From Acanthacorydalis orientalis (taxonomy: Eukaryota > Arthropoda > Insecta > Megaloptera > Corydalidae), in the NCBI GenBank assembly GCA_034766995.1, contig CM068323.1, positions 22,828,346 to 22,892,345 of the forward strand: a stretch of DNA of 64,000 bases, given 5' to 3'. The position numbers and the translations under genes are program-made. Shown here piece by piece: positions 11,393-24,560 of this stretch; position 1 is the first letter of the stretch; each line of letters starts with the position of its first letter. The notes under the pieces are model-generated. The model saw only the letters and a program-made list of their open reading frames with translations, was not told the DNA's origin and did no database searches.

Positions 11393-11680
11393 TACAATAT
11401 TGGGTACAACAGAGTACCTATATATTACAACAATAAGAAATAATCGAAATTTAGTATCTGGTCTATTTATATCTACACCTATATAAAATATATAATCATT
11501 AAATAATATTAATAAATATTTTATTTATTGATTTAGGAAGGTAAATGTCGAATATTAGTGAAATAAAATTAAAATAGTTTCTCTGAAAACTTCATTCTCT
11601 GAAAATGTCATTAATGAATTTGTTAACTGTTAAATTGTTTGAGAAAGTCAATGATACTAGTCTCATATTAATGTAAGAAA

Positions 11681-11683
<3 letters not shown>

Positions 11684-11729
<46 letters not shown>
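11684..11729. repeat. (TA)23 microsatellite
   Basis: Uninterrupted TA run, 300 bp from the previous tract and 130 bp from the next, making a local cluster of three. Confidence 0.95.
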
Positions 11730-11733
<4 letters not shown>

Positions 11734-11861
11734 TTAATACATTATTTTCAAACTATAGTACTAGAAAATAGTATTAGTGATAAGAGATTTGGATACATAA
11801 TATTTTCTAAACAGCATTCATATTTGTTAAAATCGGTATCTATTAGAATATTCTATAGTTG

Positions 11862-11876
11862 TATATATATATATAT

Positions 11877-11923
<47 letters not shown>

Positions 11924-11933
11924 GTCGTATAGT
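11862..11933. repeat. Interrupted (TA)n tract
   Basis: Two TA runs separated by ACATACA and ended by TGTATATAG. It is the third tract in the 11.35-11.93 kb cluster. Confidence 0.93.
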
Positions 11934-13055
11934 TTGTTTTATAGTTGTCATACAAGACTCAAGTCAAATTGGAGTACCAATAATATTATAATTTCAATTA
12001 TAATTGTATTGAACATAAAAAAGTGTATGTTAACAGTGAGATAAGAAATGACGTTCCATTTTATGTTATATTCGAACGTATTGATGGAATAACGAGGTCA
12101 TATTTTTTTATAGGAAGTTGCAGATGAGAATCAAGTGCGACATATATGAAATACAGGTCTATTTGTAGCGGAAAGTAATGCTAAGAGATGAATCAGATTG
12201 ATACACTGGAGAAGTGCCGTGCGGAAATGTATTGTGATTCAAACAACATCAGTTTTTGTAAAACACAATGATCTCTTATTTTATTTATTTATATTTGTTA
12301 TATGATAGTCTAAATATTACATGAAAGATTTTAAGAAACTAATGACCTGTTTAAGACTAGTTAACAATTAATTAATTCTGAACATTCTTTATATGGCAAA
12401 ACATAATAAAAGTATTTTATGTTTAAATAAATTTTTAATGTCGATTTTTCTATAACTAAAAAGTTATCTTCATGGTACATACACTCTGTCTTTAGCTGTA
12501 TGAATTAAAAATCTTTTATCATAATTAAAATACAGTATAAAAATTAATTTTATATTTACTTATCAATTATCAATTATATATAAATAATTCATTAGAAATT
12601 TTCTTAATTCGTCAGTATCTCTTGTTTCTATTAATCGATATTTTTTTGGTTGTATTATTTATTGAACCCTCCGACTTTAATCAGAATGTTACTTGGATAA
12701 AACAGCAAATGACTATCGATACCGCGTTTTTATAATTGTGTTCGAATCGACAATATGTTCTATGCTGTTAGAAATTTACTGCAATTCTTGTAATATTATA
12801 TTCAACAAACATATTTTTTATTGGAAACTAGTAAGTAAACACTACTGATACCACATAATAAATATTGTTGTTAATAGTAACTTGGTAAATGTAAAAGTGG
12901 AGGATTTTGCATCACCAGTAAATCATTTGTAACTGTTAACGATGCAAGTAGTTGAGTGAGGTAGGAGTGATAAGTATTGTTTTTTTTTTTAAAAAAAAAC
13001 ACTTAAATATAGTGTATTTGTATTCTCAGTTATGACATTTTCTCTCTTTCTGTTT
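11934..13055. other. AT-rich non-coding DNA
   Basis: About 12,040-12,260 is a little richer in G+C, with no start, splice or RNA signature. A T11/A9 mononucleotide junction lies at about 12,980-13,000. Nothing else stands out. Confidence 0.6.
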
Positions 13056-13084
13056 CTATATATACATATAATATACATATAATA

Positions 13085-13133
<49 letters not shown>
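13056..13133. repeat. 11-bp tandem repeat running into (TA)n
   Basis: Three tandem copies of ATATACATATA lead directly into a TA run of about 20 units. This looks like slippage expansion of a degenerate TA tract. Confidence 0.92.
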
Positions 13134-13134
<1 letters not shown>

Positions 13135-13452
13135 TTATTATATGTGTATGTCTGTATATATATTTGTAAGCATTTAAAACGTTTTTTTTTAAATATGTGT
13201 ATGTTACACGTGTATTGTTTTTTGTATTGTTGAGTGGATATTGTGACATAAATTATTACAAAATGGTTTTTATCTACATTGAATGGTTATTCAAACAAAT
13301 ACGTATATATAGATTAAATGTGGAAGCGGATTTATGTGTCATGTTGATGTGAACTCAATGGATGGATTGATATGGACTTAAATGCATGTAATTTATAAGT
13401 GTACATAAATGATGTAACATCATATATAATACAAAGTAATGATTTATGTTCT

Positions 13453-13454
<2 letters not shown>

Positions 13455-13492
<38 letters not shown>
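13455..13492. repeat. (TA)19 microsatellite
   Basis: Uninterrupted TA run between CTTG and GGTAAAGC. Confidence 0.95.
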
Positions 13493-13494
<2 letters not shown>

Positions 13495-14614
13495 TAAAGC
13501 TTTAGTTAAAAAGAATTATTAATTATCAAAATAATTTTTAAACTGAAATTTATATTATTATGAAAATACAAATTGTTATAAAGATATTCACCATAGAGAT
13601 TTTTTTATAAATTTAATTTTAATTCAAGTAAAAAAAGACTGAATGTCTGGAACAAATAATCAATTATAAAAGCTAATATATGAAATAATCTTTTTAGAAA
13701 CATTTACTTGACATGATCATTCGTCTATAAATAGTTATATACAGTAAATGGTTGACAGTCCAATGTAAAAAAATGTATTAAAATAAACGATAACAAACAA
13801 TGAAAATAAAAAAATCTCAACCTGAACCTTCTATTGAAAAACTGAAAATACAATGAAAATTCTTCGTATAACAAAAGTAGACAATAAATAATTTTTCTTT
13901 GAAAATAAACAGTGACAGAATATTATTGAAATAGTACAAAGAACAGACATCCTCACGCTTCATATGAATTGCTATATCCAACATCTGTAGAGTTTCAACT
14001 TTCTCTACAGTAGTTAATGTAATATTTTTTTCCTTCTGAACACCGACGCATATGAACTCATCACTCGACTTGAATGGTTTTTGGACATTAGGCTGGCCAG
14101 AAGAAGAAGTATAAAAATGACTAGGGAATGTATAGAATGTGACAGTTACGCATTTTATTTCGTATAAACGTTGGAAAAGTTGTCTTATTTTATAGAAAGT
14201 TGCCTTACACTTCTAATAAAGTATAATCACAAATACAAAATCAGTATTCAAAATATTTATAGTGCTTATACATTTTTCATAGAAAATAATCTTTAGATGC
14301 TTTGAGGACTTATTAAAAGTGCAAAAGATATTGATATATTTAAAATAGTAAATAAATTTCGTTTACACAGTAAAAATATGATCCAAAAAATAGATATTTT
14401 AAAAGGAATTTTCAAAAACTGACGATATAATTAAAAAAATATATTTAATTACAAAAATAACATATTTTCGTAATCTTATCTAGATAGATTTTAGAAAAGT
14501 AAAGTTCATAGTACATAAAAAAATAGAATTTTTAATGGATAAAAAATTTTTAGTGCATAAAAAATATATTTTTTTAAAAAATATTGACGCAGTAAATTCA
14601 AACATTTTGAACTA

Positions 14615-14615
<1 letters not shown>
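13493..14615. other. AT-rich non-coding DNA with a TATA-like element
   Basis: TATAAAAA at 14,110-14,117 follows a modestly G+C-richer patch (about 14,040-14,100, with GGCTGGCCAGAAGAAG). No initiator-like CAGT lies about 30 bp downstream and no ORF follows, so it is noted only as a sequence match. Confidence 0.45.

Positions 14616-14649
<34 letters not shown>
14616..14649. repeat. (TA)17 microsatellite
   Basis: Uninterrupted TA run after AACTAG. Confidence 0.95.
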
Positions 14650-14653
<4 letters not shown>

Positions 14654-14893
14654 TGTTAAACACATTCAATGTCATTAAATACACCTGCTGTAATTCATTC
14701 TATAAATCGGTGTACAAGCTGAATTGGCCGTAAATTAGAATGATAAAGGGTTATCAAGTTTTGAATTATTCGTGTGAAATTTTATTTCTATGTTGAAATT
14801 GTTTGCTGCAGTCTGATTTTAAGCAATGTTAAATTAAACAAATTATTAGGGTGCACAATTATGTTAATTTTTTATGTTATGATTCAAGATGTC

Positions 14894-14952
<59 letters not shown>
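14894..14952. repeat. (TA)n with one phase break
   Basis: Two TA runs joined by a TATT phase change at about 14,911-14,914, so that the tract is partly self-complementary. Confidence 0.94.
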
Positions 14953-14953
<1 letters not shown>

Positions 14954-15890
14954 CTAATTTATTGGTACTTGTCAGAAGGAACCATTAAATATATCTTGGT
15001 ATTTGATCTTCCAATCATACTTATTTAATAAGGAATCAAACTATTCTCCGTTGAAAATAAAAATAGCGTTAGCACAACTGTAAAAACGTAATAGCTGACT
15101 TAATAGACTTTAATAGCATGAAGTTTACCTGGTGGAATGAATAATTGGTAAGCGATAGTGGGTATCTTTAAATCAATTGTCAATTCAATTGTATTTTATT
15201 TGTCAGAAATTTAGGCACTAAGATTTGTGGATGAAATAAAACCAAATCAATTAAAGTTTTATAACATGAATTTATCAATACCAATTACTAAGCTCAGTTA
15301 CATGGTACGATTAGAAATTGGTAGAGTTAAGATAAAACAAGAAGTGAACAAACGTGTTTAAAACATTGGATAAACCGTCTAACGATAGACAAAAGTAGTT
15401 TCCATAAAATTCATTATAATATTATAGTGACATTAAACGAATCAAGGAAAAATATATCGAAATATAAGTAGTGTACCGTTTAAAGAATGTATTAGTTGAT
15501 TTATGATAAGGAAGACTGTGGATTTTTCAAAATAATGGAATAAACATTTGTTTGAACTCTATTACACAACTCAGTGATAGAAGTATAGAAAACAGAAAAA
15601 TGTAAAAATACTATACAAGAATTAAACGCATAAGGTTTTGAGAACTCATATAAATATTTAAAATGGGAAATACTATCAAAATATAAAAGATTAATTGTCT
15701 ACGACTTATCGAAAGGAAAACGTTTTATTGTAATATATTACACTCGTTGAAAGGTTTTTCATAAATGTTTTCCAGTTTAAAATGCTCAACTTTAACAAAA
15801 GTTAAAGATAAAAAGCTATTGGCAATAAATCATCAATAAATAATAATTTTAAACTAGACAAGAGTGTAATTTTTAAATCAATGTAAAGTG
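14953..15890. other. AT-rich non-coding DNA
   Basis: No open frame, RNA gene or repeat of note; short A/T homopolymers only. Confidence 0.6.
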
Positions 15891-15891
15891 A

Positions 15892-15927
15892 TCGTTTAAT
15901 TGATTACAATCATTTAATTGATTACAA
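15892..15927. repeat. 18-bp tandem duplication
   Basis: TCGTTTAATTGATTACAA is followed at once by TCATTTAATTGATTACAA (one difference). It abuts the left foot of the long hairpin that starts at 15,928. Confidence 0.92.
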
Positions 15928-15990
15928 TCTCACATTCTTACATACTAAATTTATATTAAAAATATAAATTTAGTATGTAAGAATGTGAGA
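15928..15990. repeat. Perfect inverted repeat: 30-bp arms, 3-nt loop
   Basis: Left arm 15,928-15,957 begins TCTCACATTCTTACATACTA. Right arm 15,961-15,990 ends with its exact complement, TAGTATGTAAGAATGTGAGA. The loop is AAA. All 30 positions pair. The arms are mixed sequence, not TA dinucleotides, so chance is a poor explanation. Possible origins are replication template switching, a foldback remnant, or a transcribed hairpin. No target-site duplication is obvious. Confidence 0.95.
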
Positions 15991-16152
15991 ATTTGTTTGG
16001 TTTCCTTAATGTTTCATTTAATATATCTTTATATTAAAAATAAGAGAACAATAGAAAATATATGTAGGGTTGATTGTAATATTCAGGTACAGAATTATTT
16101 ATAGTTCAAACATGTTACTAAAACAAGAATACTCGTAGGAGAGATTAGGATA

Positions 16153-16156
<4 letters not shown>

Positions 16157-16212
<56 letters not shown>
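16157..16212. repeat. Compound (TA)19-(GA)9 microsatellite
   Basis: The TA run passes directly into GAGAGA. The same TA-to-GA order recurs at 53,662-53,732. Confidence 0.95.
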
Positions 16213-16602
16213 AATATAGGTATGTATATTTGCATATATATGTGTATTAATTATACGTTTAAAGATTAAACTAGTGAAATAGCGTGTCCTTGTAAATATT
16301 ATTAAATTTGGTTAGAAAAGAGCAACAGTACGAACATTAGAAATAACATTCATTGTTGTATGTAATAAGAGTTAACATGTGTGTTAAATGTATATTACAA
16401 AATATGTTTCTGGGTAGAAAACTTTGCAATGTCGAGGAAACAGTATGCGATGTGGTTAGTGGGTTGTATGTAATGAGTCTGTGTAATGTTTTTCAATTCA
16501 TAAAATCTGCTTCTTTTAAGTTATTTGTGAATCATTAGTATTATATTTCCTAAAGAAAATATTTTACTAATTTATAGTTCACATTTATATAATAGTACAT
16601 GA

Positions 16603-16605
16603 ATA

Positions 16606-16647
<42 letters not shown>

Positions 16648-16650
16648 TAT
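16603..16650. repeat. Compound (TA)n-(CA)4 microsatellite
   Basis: A TA run interrupted once by TGTA and followed by CACACACA. Confidence 0.93.
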
Positions 16651-18980
16651 TAACCATTTATTTTAATCATTTACAAGAAATTTAAAACTGTAACTAATTC
16701 TGAAATTTTCATTATTTTCCAGTAGCAAGAATTTAATTTTAAATATTTTATACTATAAAAGTATGGATACTTGTTATATTTTGTATAATCTACTGCATCT
16801 ATTTTTAATACTAATGGTTTTGAAATTATGTACATTTGTTAATTTGACAAATATAGAATATTAAATCAATTAGATTTAAGTATTTTGGGTTTCGTGTCCA
16901 TTTTATAGGCGTTTCGTACAATTCTATAATTATATAAATATTTTTATTAATAATAAACTAACTGGAACACTTTAATTTGTAAAATAATGTTTCTGACTAA
17001 ATCTGTTAGTATTATCAGTAATAATATTAATTTCGATTCTAGTTTTTTTTTCTATATTTATAAATAATTTACTTCATTTATAGATTAAATGCATAACAGA
17101 TTAAATATATTTCACCAATGAATTTTCATTGACCACAAAAGTAATAAAAACATCTAATCAAAAATATTTAATAACTGGTTATTGACCATCTTTGATTATT
17201 GTTTACACTAATTTCCATGATCTCACAAGCATGAAACATTTATCGCTCTGAAGATGATATAATTCAAATAAAAATATGTCTAATTCATAACAAAATATTG
17301 ATTAAGAATTAATTGGGGAACATTATTAATAAGAAACATTTTTTATACTTTCTAGAGGGAATGAAATATTAATTTGTAAATGTGAATTTAGTTGCAGAGA
17401 AAAAATATATTGAGATAAATCTGACATGTAATTTATTTAATAGTAAGGAAAATTACATTACTTTCATGTGAAAAATCTTCTGTCATGCAGAAGAAGACAA
17501 CGTTTTAAAACAGGAAACAAAACTGTTCACAAAATTAAATAGACTAGTGTACATTGTACCAAATGTGTGATTAAATTTGAAAAAGACGATTTAATCAGAG
17601 CCCTACACCCATTTTTGTAGATTTTCGAACAGAAAAACAAGCACGTATTCTGAAAAGAATATAATTAAACAACAGTTAACGTTTCATGAAATTGTTTTTC
17701 ATTTAAATAACATTTAAAATTACCGGGGAAAAAAAATCATTACTGGGAACGTTGTTCTAAGCGCGAGTGCACATGCCGTTTTGACATAAATTTAAATCGA
17801 GTAGTTACTGTAAATTGAATCTGCCAGGATAAATAAATAGAGAAATATATTGCCTGAATAATATATGTCAGCGATGTCTTTTATCAAGCACATTGCTAGT
17901 GTATGTATTTCAACAATATAAAATATATTTTTCATATAAAGTAGAAAATAATTTATTTAAGGTAATTGTACCAATTCACGTAGGAAAACTGTTGTACATT
18001 TTTTAATTAATTTTGGTTAAATGTATTATTTACTAAATGTATAGTATTCAGAAACGATACATTCTTATGGACACTTTGTTTTGGTTGGTTAAATGTACTA
18101 GAATAAACGTTTTCTAAAAGTTTAAAAAATTTGATTACATCTATTCTAATTGGTTGTAAAATTGTAATCGTCTTGGGAGATGGAAACAACTTCATATACA
18201 AAATTTATTTTTACAAATACATTTTTCTCTTGCTTTACAAAAGATAAAAAAATGACAATTACACCATATCTCTAGAATGATGGAGTGTTGTGTACGGAAG
18301 AATCAATTTTTGTTTATTAAAAAAAATCATTTATGAAAGATAATTTAGTCGCAATTCCAAAACTATGTCGTGATAATATTATTTTTTTAAAAAACTCTGT
18401 AGTAACTTTAAAATTAATTCCGACTTTCTTTTCATTTTAACATTTTATTATATTAACATTTTAAAATTTTAAAGATATAACGTGATTTAAATTCCGTTCA
18501 AAAATATTCACAGAGTATTAAACAGTCTCACATAGCTGTTTCTGAAGTTTGTATACAACTTCAGGAATGTAAAATGAACAAAAATAATTAGACAGAGATA
18601 TAGTCGGCTCAGAAATCGACTAAAAATACATGATATTATACTTTCTTTTCAAGTGCATTTAAATGGCCATCTTCATAGCTCTATAACATTGAAAATATTC
18701 AATAAAGTTTGTGTTTGATTTACATAAGATCGTTATCTTTTGTTGCACTGCAGAAGTTTATTAATTAATTAAAGAATAAAGTTCTTAGAAAAGACTAAAT
18801 TTATTGAATATATCCGAAACATCAGATTGTTATAAAATAGTGTTTATATGTATGAAGATATGTAGGAATTAAAATTTTTGTGAACGTTTGATCATGTTTT
18901 GAACATCCTGGTCAATTTTTGATAAATTTATAAAAAAAATATTGAACAAGTTTTGTGTTATATCTGTTATATAATAAATA
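16651..18980. other. AT-rich non-coding DNA
   Basis: No gene. A small imperfect palindrome, CTGAAGTT-7 nt-AACTTCAG, is at about 18,542-18,564. A patch near 17,750-17,790 (AAGCGCGAGTGCACATGCCG) is unusually G+C-rich for the surroundings. The 64-codon reverse frame 18,007-18,201 has no recognisable product. Confidence 0.6.
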
Positions 18981-18981
18981 C

Positions 18982-19030
<49 letters not shown>
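18981..19030. repeat. (TA)n tract with CATA edges
   Basis: TA run bounded on both sides by ACATA variants. Confidence 0.94.
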
Positions 19031-19031
<1 letters not shown>

Positions 19032-19074
19032 TCTGTTTTTGAGAAATTAAGGTAATATGGAGATATAATTCTGA

Positions 19075-19420
19075 ATAGAGATTCGCTCGAGGGTAATCAC
19101 GATCATCTCTGATACCGCAATTATCAAGCTTTCTATATCATACGAATACTGGCATTACCGAACTATATACATACATTGACCAAGTGTTTTAAAGTTATAT
19201 AGTAGTTGGTTGAGTTTTGGATCGATCCTGGCCAAACATGTGTACAGAAAGGACTTGTGAATATGTTCGTCTTGTATTTGAGATTCGCTCATGTATTCAT
19301 ACGCTGTATATGTAAATTAAATTGACTATTAGCAAATTATATGTAGATGATTGGTTCGAGGATCAATTTCATGATTGATATATGGTTTAATGGACCATTT
19401 TAACGAATACCTTCGATTAT
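19075..19420. other. Mixed-composition segment, unknown role
   Basis: Noticeably less AT-rich than its flanks. GAGATTCGCTC occurs twice (about 19,078 and 19,282). It contains GGATCGATCCTGGCC and several CG dinucleotides. No open frame or RNA gene fits. It could be a conserved non-coding element or an old repeat fragment. Confidence 0.35.
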
Positions 19421-19486
19421 TTGATAATGATTAATATTCCTGGTTAAAAAATATTGTGATATTTGAAAACATTTCTCATTCATTCA

Positions 19487-19528
<42 letters not shown>

Positions 19529-19552
19529 GTGTGTGTGTGTGTTTTGTGTGTG
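19487..19552. repeat. Compound (TA)n-(TG)n microsatellite
   Basis: TA run with one ACATA break, then (TG)7 and GTTTTGTGTGTG. Confidence 0.94.
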
Positions 19553-20171
19553 ATATATTTTTATAAAAAAAATAATTCAGTGATTTTATTTTCAATATCG
19601 GAAGTATGGAAATAAATGAAATTGCCCGATTAGCTAATACAAAATTCCCTGTGTCCAGTCCTAATAAGTACTCATATATTCGAATCGAGAAAATAATGTT
19701 TATGTTAAGTCCGTTTGTGTAAGATGTGTTTAGTCAGCCGTTTAATGAACAATTAAATTACAAATGTTGAAAAACTATCATATTCTGCACGTCTTGTCAG
19801 TTATACACGTCTTGTCGGTTGTGTTTGTTGAATACTCTAACGACTGTACGATTTATTTTAAAGAATTCGTGACAAAAAAAAAATTAAAAGATAATAAGAA
19901 ATAATAAAACAAATGAGAATATAATCGGCGGTAAAGGTTTTTAAAAATTATATTTTAATATAATCTCTAATAATCTCTAGTTCAGGTTAAAAGGATTCAA
20001 AGCACGTTACGAGAATTATGGTAGATTATCCAGATTAGGCTATGTCAGTGTATATGAATTATTATCTGATAATTATTGTGTGGAAAATAGGTTTTTTTCA
20101 TTTGAATTATATTTGTATTTTTATCTGAATTCTCGCAGATGGGTTTCAGTGTGTTTTCTATTATATCAGTG

Positions 20172-20174
<3 letters not shown>
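19553..20174. other. Unremarkable single-copy DNA
   Basis: CACGTCTTGTC occurs twice near 19,787 and 19,807 as a short direct repeat. No gene seen. Confidence 0.55.

Positions 20175-20236
<62 letters not shown>
20175..20236. repeat. (TA)31 microsatellite followed by (AAT)n
   Basis: One of the longest pure TA runs in the window, followed by a short (AAT)5 run to about 20,253. Confidence 0.95.
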
Positions 20237-20240
<4 letters not shown>

Positions 20241-20253
20241 AATAATAATAATA

Positions 20254-23200
20254 GTAAACTTAATGAAATAAATTTACACAAAAACAATGAAATGAGTTAA
20301 TGCTTTGCTATTAGTTATATATTATATTTATACTCTAAAACCTGGTACTTAATAAAGGTACTATAACATAAAAATAGAGTAAAAATAATATATGAGAAAA
20401 GAAATGAAAGTGAAAAAGATTCAACGATACCTGCACATAATGTTCTGAAGATTCAATATCAGGTTTCGTTAGTAGTTTCATTTCAATAGGTTCATATTAC
20501 CTGAAACAATAAACAATATTTTAATAAAAAAATTTAAAATAAATTATTAATGGTTTTTTATAATTTTTAAACGGTTTTTGTTCCTATTCACTAATAGACA
20601 CATGGAACGTTTCTTTCAGCACAAGATTAGACAGGCAGTATATACTAGTAGAAATGGGGCAATGATTCTAACAAATTTAGTATGGTACAAGTTTCTAGTC
20701 TATTCTTAAGATTAAACCAGAATATGCAAATATAGAAGTTACTTTAAATCAAATATACTAATCGTTTTTCCAAGTGTTATTCTACAAAATTCCTATATAA
20801 TTTTCTGTATGCATTATTTACAATTTATAAATAATACGTACTTCGTATAAACATATCCGTTACACTTAACATTAATAACAACTCATCTCCTAAAAAAAGA
20901 AACATTGGTCATTCAGGCAGAAATGACATATTACTTGTTTTTATCATACAAATAAAAATAAGAAAACTGTCTTGTATTTATTTATATTTCTTTCTTCATA
21001 TATTAAAATTTTAAAATTATCCTCCCGATGTATAAACATCAATATTTTCTGTTTCTATAAATAACATATTTAAATGTGTACAATACATATTTTTAATCGG
21101 CGTATATTTATCACAAAAGATTCTTTATAGAGAAATGTTGAATATCAGTTCTCTTAATAGAAATGGACTTGAAGGACCAAGATACAATTTACAACTTTTT
21201 ATTCACTTAACTTGTCATATCTTATTAAACCATTTTGGATGTTCGCATCCTCTTTAGACTGTGTTGTATGTAGTGTTAATATGAATACGCGAAATTGCGT
21301 CAGCTTGAATGTAGTCAGAGTATATAATTTTATCATCTTCTTTACGTACCCTATGTTTTCTGCTATGTTACGTATCCTATGTTATCTTTTTTATGATATT
21401 CTTAATGTGAAACGACTAAAAAATAAGATTACTTTATTTATTTTACACAAGAGGAACTTTAAATTACAATTTTTTTTTATATTGTCTTACAATGTTGAAA
21501 CATTTTTTTTCTTTTCAAGTACCAATGTAATTTATAGGATTTATTCGGTCTTGTTATTTCTAAGTAATGTAAGGAAAATTTAGATTTTGTTATAATGAAT
21601 ATTTCATTCATACCTCAATACATATTTTTTTCTGGTCAAAAATGTTTGATAAATGATTATTCATTATTTTAAAATGTTTCTCTACGTTTTTCGGTGATAA
21701 TTTTCTTCAGATAACAGATTTTTTTATATCTTAACGCTTTGAATATCATTGTTGTCATCATAAATTATATAAATATACATTAACTGGTTTGAACTCTTAA
21801 CCCGTGCATATTAAGAACAGATAGAAAAGAATAAAAAGCTTAAAATAATATTTTTCAATTAACACTAAGTTTCAATAGTAGAAGTAATGAAAATTCTACA
21901 AAATTATTACACAAAATTACATAAACCAAAATAGGATGTATTAAATTCGTTATTATAAATTATGCATTCGCTACATTTTTTTAATTTATTTTTTTCTTTA
22001 CGTACAGATGAGACTATAAAGAAGAATGAAAATAGAGTAGAGAAACTAACCGTCATATTATTGATAAAATAATGAAGATGTAACGAAAAAATAAACAGCA
22101 AACAAAAAAAAGAACAAAAATACATACGCACAAACACTAAAATCCTGCAGATGTAACAAAGTGATAAAAATGAGTGGAACATATTGTAATAACAGACAGA
22201 CGTGTTCTAAAATAAGTTAGAGAAACCGTACAAAGAAATGTCAGGAGATTACTACGAAATTCTTATATAAGACAATAAAGTGAAACATATGGGAATGAGA
22301 AAGATATGAGAAACGTTCTATCATGTTATTTAAACAGTACCAACACATTTTCATTTATCAGTTAATTTATCAAGTTTTAATATATAAATATATATATATA
22401 ACAGATGAAAGATTAATGATCAAATACTATATTAAAAAAACATACAAATTTGTATTTGGGCGTGTAATATATTTTCTATTACATGTATTTTTCCAACACT
22501 GTTAAGATTTAAATTCACAAAGTTTCTGCTGAAAGATGAAAAGTTAAAATTTCAAAGTTAAATGAATTTTTGAATATATCGACTTACTGATATTCGCAAG
22601 TTATTATAAGGAAATAATAAATATTTTATAAACACAAATCATTTTGTATTATGAGACTTTAAGTTTTGTGTACAAATGTGTTTTTTTATTATAAAACGTG
22701 TTATATATAAGTACACTCTTTAATTTCGGTTCCAGATTTTGAAAATATCTGTATTTCATATTTTATTTCATCCGACAAACGTATTGATAATTGGATGTGG
22801 ATTCAATTTTAACAAACACGCTTGCATATTTATCTTCTCTTCCTCTCCGAAACATAATGTAATTGTGGGTAAATATTTCATTATCATTAATATCACGATT
22901 TAATCACGATTCTATATTTATAAATGTAACTCAGTAATTATATTCAATTATAGTTTGAAATTATTCTACTTTATTGGTCACAAGACGGCAGTTAATTACT
23001 ATGATTCTGAGGTTTCTGTGTGTTATGTTACTCGTAGGTGTTCCAATTCTGATATATGCAAGGTATAACTCAGAGATGTAAACATATGCTAAATAAGTAT
23101 TTTGGTATATGATATTATGTTATATCTGTATTAATCAGATGTTTTGTTTCTTTCTTCGAGTTGCTTACCATTTGAAATTAAAGTTATTTTTAATATGTAA

Positions 23201-24050
23201 AAATATGTGTAACCGTTTTGACTTTGTGATTAAATTCGTGTTAATAAATAAATTTAAGTATCGTTTTGATAACGAGTTGATGTGAAGGTTTTTGAATCTT
23301 AAAAGCAAGTTAAAGCTTGTCTAGAGAAAAAATATTACATTTCTTAACTGTCGGAATTAAGAAACTACATGTTTTCAAAAATGTATTAATAATGGCAGTG
23401 CAAGTGTTGAAAAATAAATACAGCACTTTAAAAATTATATTCTATGCTTTTTCCATCACAATATCTCAAACTATTCAAGAGCTAAGACATCTTATCCAAA
23501 ACATTTCTGCCATCTTTCATATATTTTCCATATATATGTAATCGTTTGTAGATTCTTATTTCATTTCTGGATAAATATTGTCTGAAATTTACTGAAAAAC
23601 CATAGGAAGTTTCCAGAAATTCGTTGTGAATTGAATTTAATGAAAACATTTTAATAATTGTTGATTTTTTTTCTGATTGATCACATATTTTCTTTAAATT
23701 ATATTTCGATAATATTTTAAAGCAATTTTGTCTCACACCCCATTTACTGAGTTTTAATGGTTTAATTTAATTATATTGTCTTTTAGTTTTAATTTATAAA
23801 AAAAATAATTATTTTTATTGTAGTTTTACTTCAATTAATAGTTATCTAAAGTTATACAGAAATAAACCTTATTGTACAAAAAAACTCAATTATTAAATTA
23901 ATTACTTTGCAGTTATTTTTGTCTAACCATAGTGTAAAAAATTTAACACGGATTCAAACTATTCCATTTCATTTATAACAATGTAACAAATATTTATAGT
24001 ATGTAGATGTAATCGTCCGTGATAAATTACTTTTATGATTGAAAATACCT
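20254..24050. other. AT-rich non-coding DNA
   Basis: The longest forward frame (123 codons, 21,212-21,583) is rich in Phe, Ile, Leu, Tyr and Asn, has no domain I recognise, and lacks any conserved-looking motif; I treat it as chance. Reverse frames at 21,907-22,182 and 23,482-23,736 are similar. No tRNA, repeat or promoter stands out. Confidence 0.6.
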
Positions 24051-24560
24051 TTCAGTTCCTTATTTCTTGTCGTCATATATGAGAATGTGTCGGATCGTGC
24101 GAACAGATCCATTAACTATCCGCTTTAATCATTTCAACGCAATATACGTCCATTTTTACTGACAATGATTACCGACCGAGTTCAACTGTATTTAGTATAA
24201 AAAGGTGTGTCCGTTTAACAAAAACAAATATATTCGAACGTAATTTGAGTAAGAAAGACCGGAATTAGCTTTTTGTTACACCGTTTTGCAATGAAACTGA
24301 CAAACAAAAAGAGATCAATTAGATAGTATCAGCTAGTTATAAAAACAGTCGGCGAGCAACTTTTACAAGTATTGCGCTTATGCTGCAAAATTTCATTTAT
24401 TTGACTGTATTTCTGTCTGTTCGGTTTGTTAATCGCTGTAGAATTAAACTTATATTATATTGCAGTAGTCGCATAAAACCAGTATGGAAAAATTAATTTA
24501 TAACCTGTGTATGTAGCGATTTATTGCTGTTTCGTTACGGTATAAATAAATGTTTACTGA
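24050..24560 (+). promoter_or_regulatory. CG-containing island with TATA box, candidate regulatory DNA
   Basis: The segment contains TGTCGGATCGTGCGAACAG and ACCGACCGAGTTC, then TATAAAAAG at 24,196-24,204 with GTGTGTCCG after it. Local composition differs clearly from the AT-rich flanks. No clear initiator lies about 30 bp downstream and no good ORF follows. It could be a promoter, an enhancer or an old exon; conservation data would decide. Confidence 0.3.

Noticed and set aside
12954..12966. let-7-like GTGAGGTAGGAG
   Set aside because: Only the first bases agree and no hairpin forms with the flanks.
20045..20287. ORFs with long Tyr-Ile repeats (here and at other TA tracts)
   Set aside because: These are translations of (TA)n microsatellites.
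21212..21583. 123-codon forward ORF as a gene or mitochondrial insertion
   Set aside because: Residue use follows base composition, and I see no motif of a mitochondrial or nuclear family.
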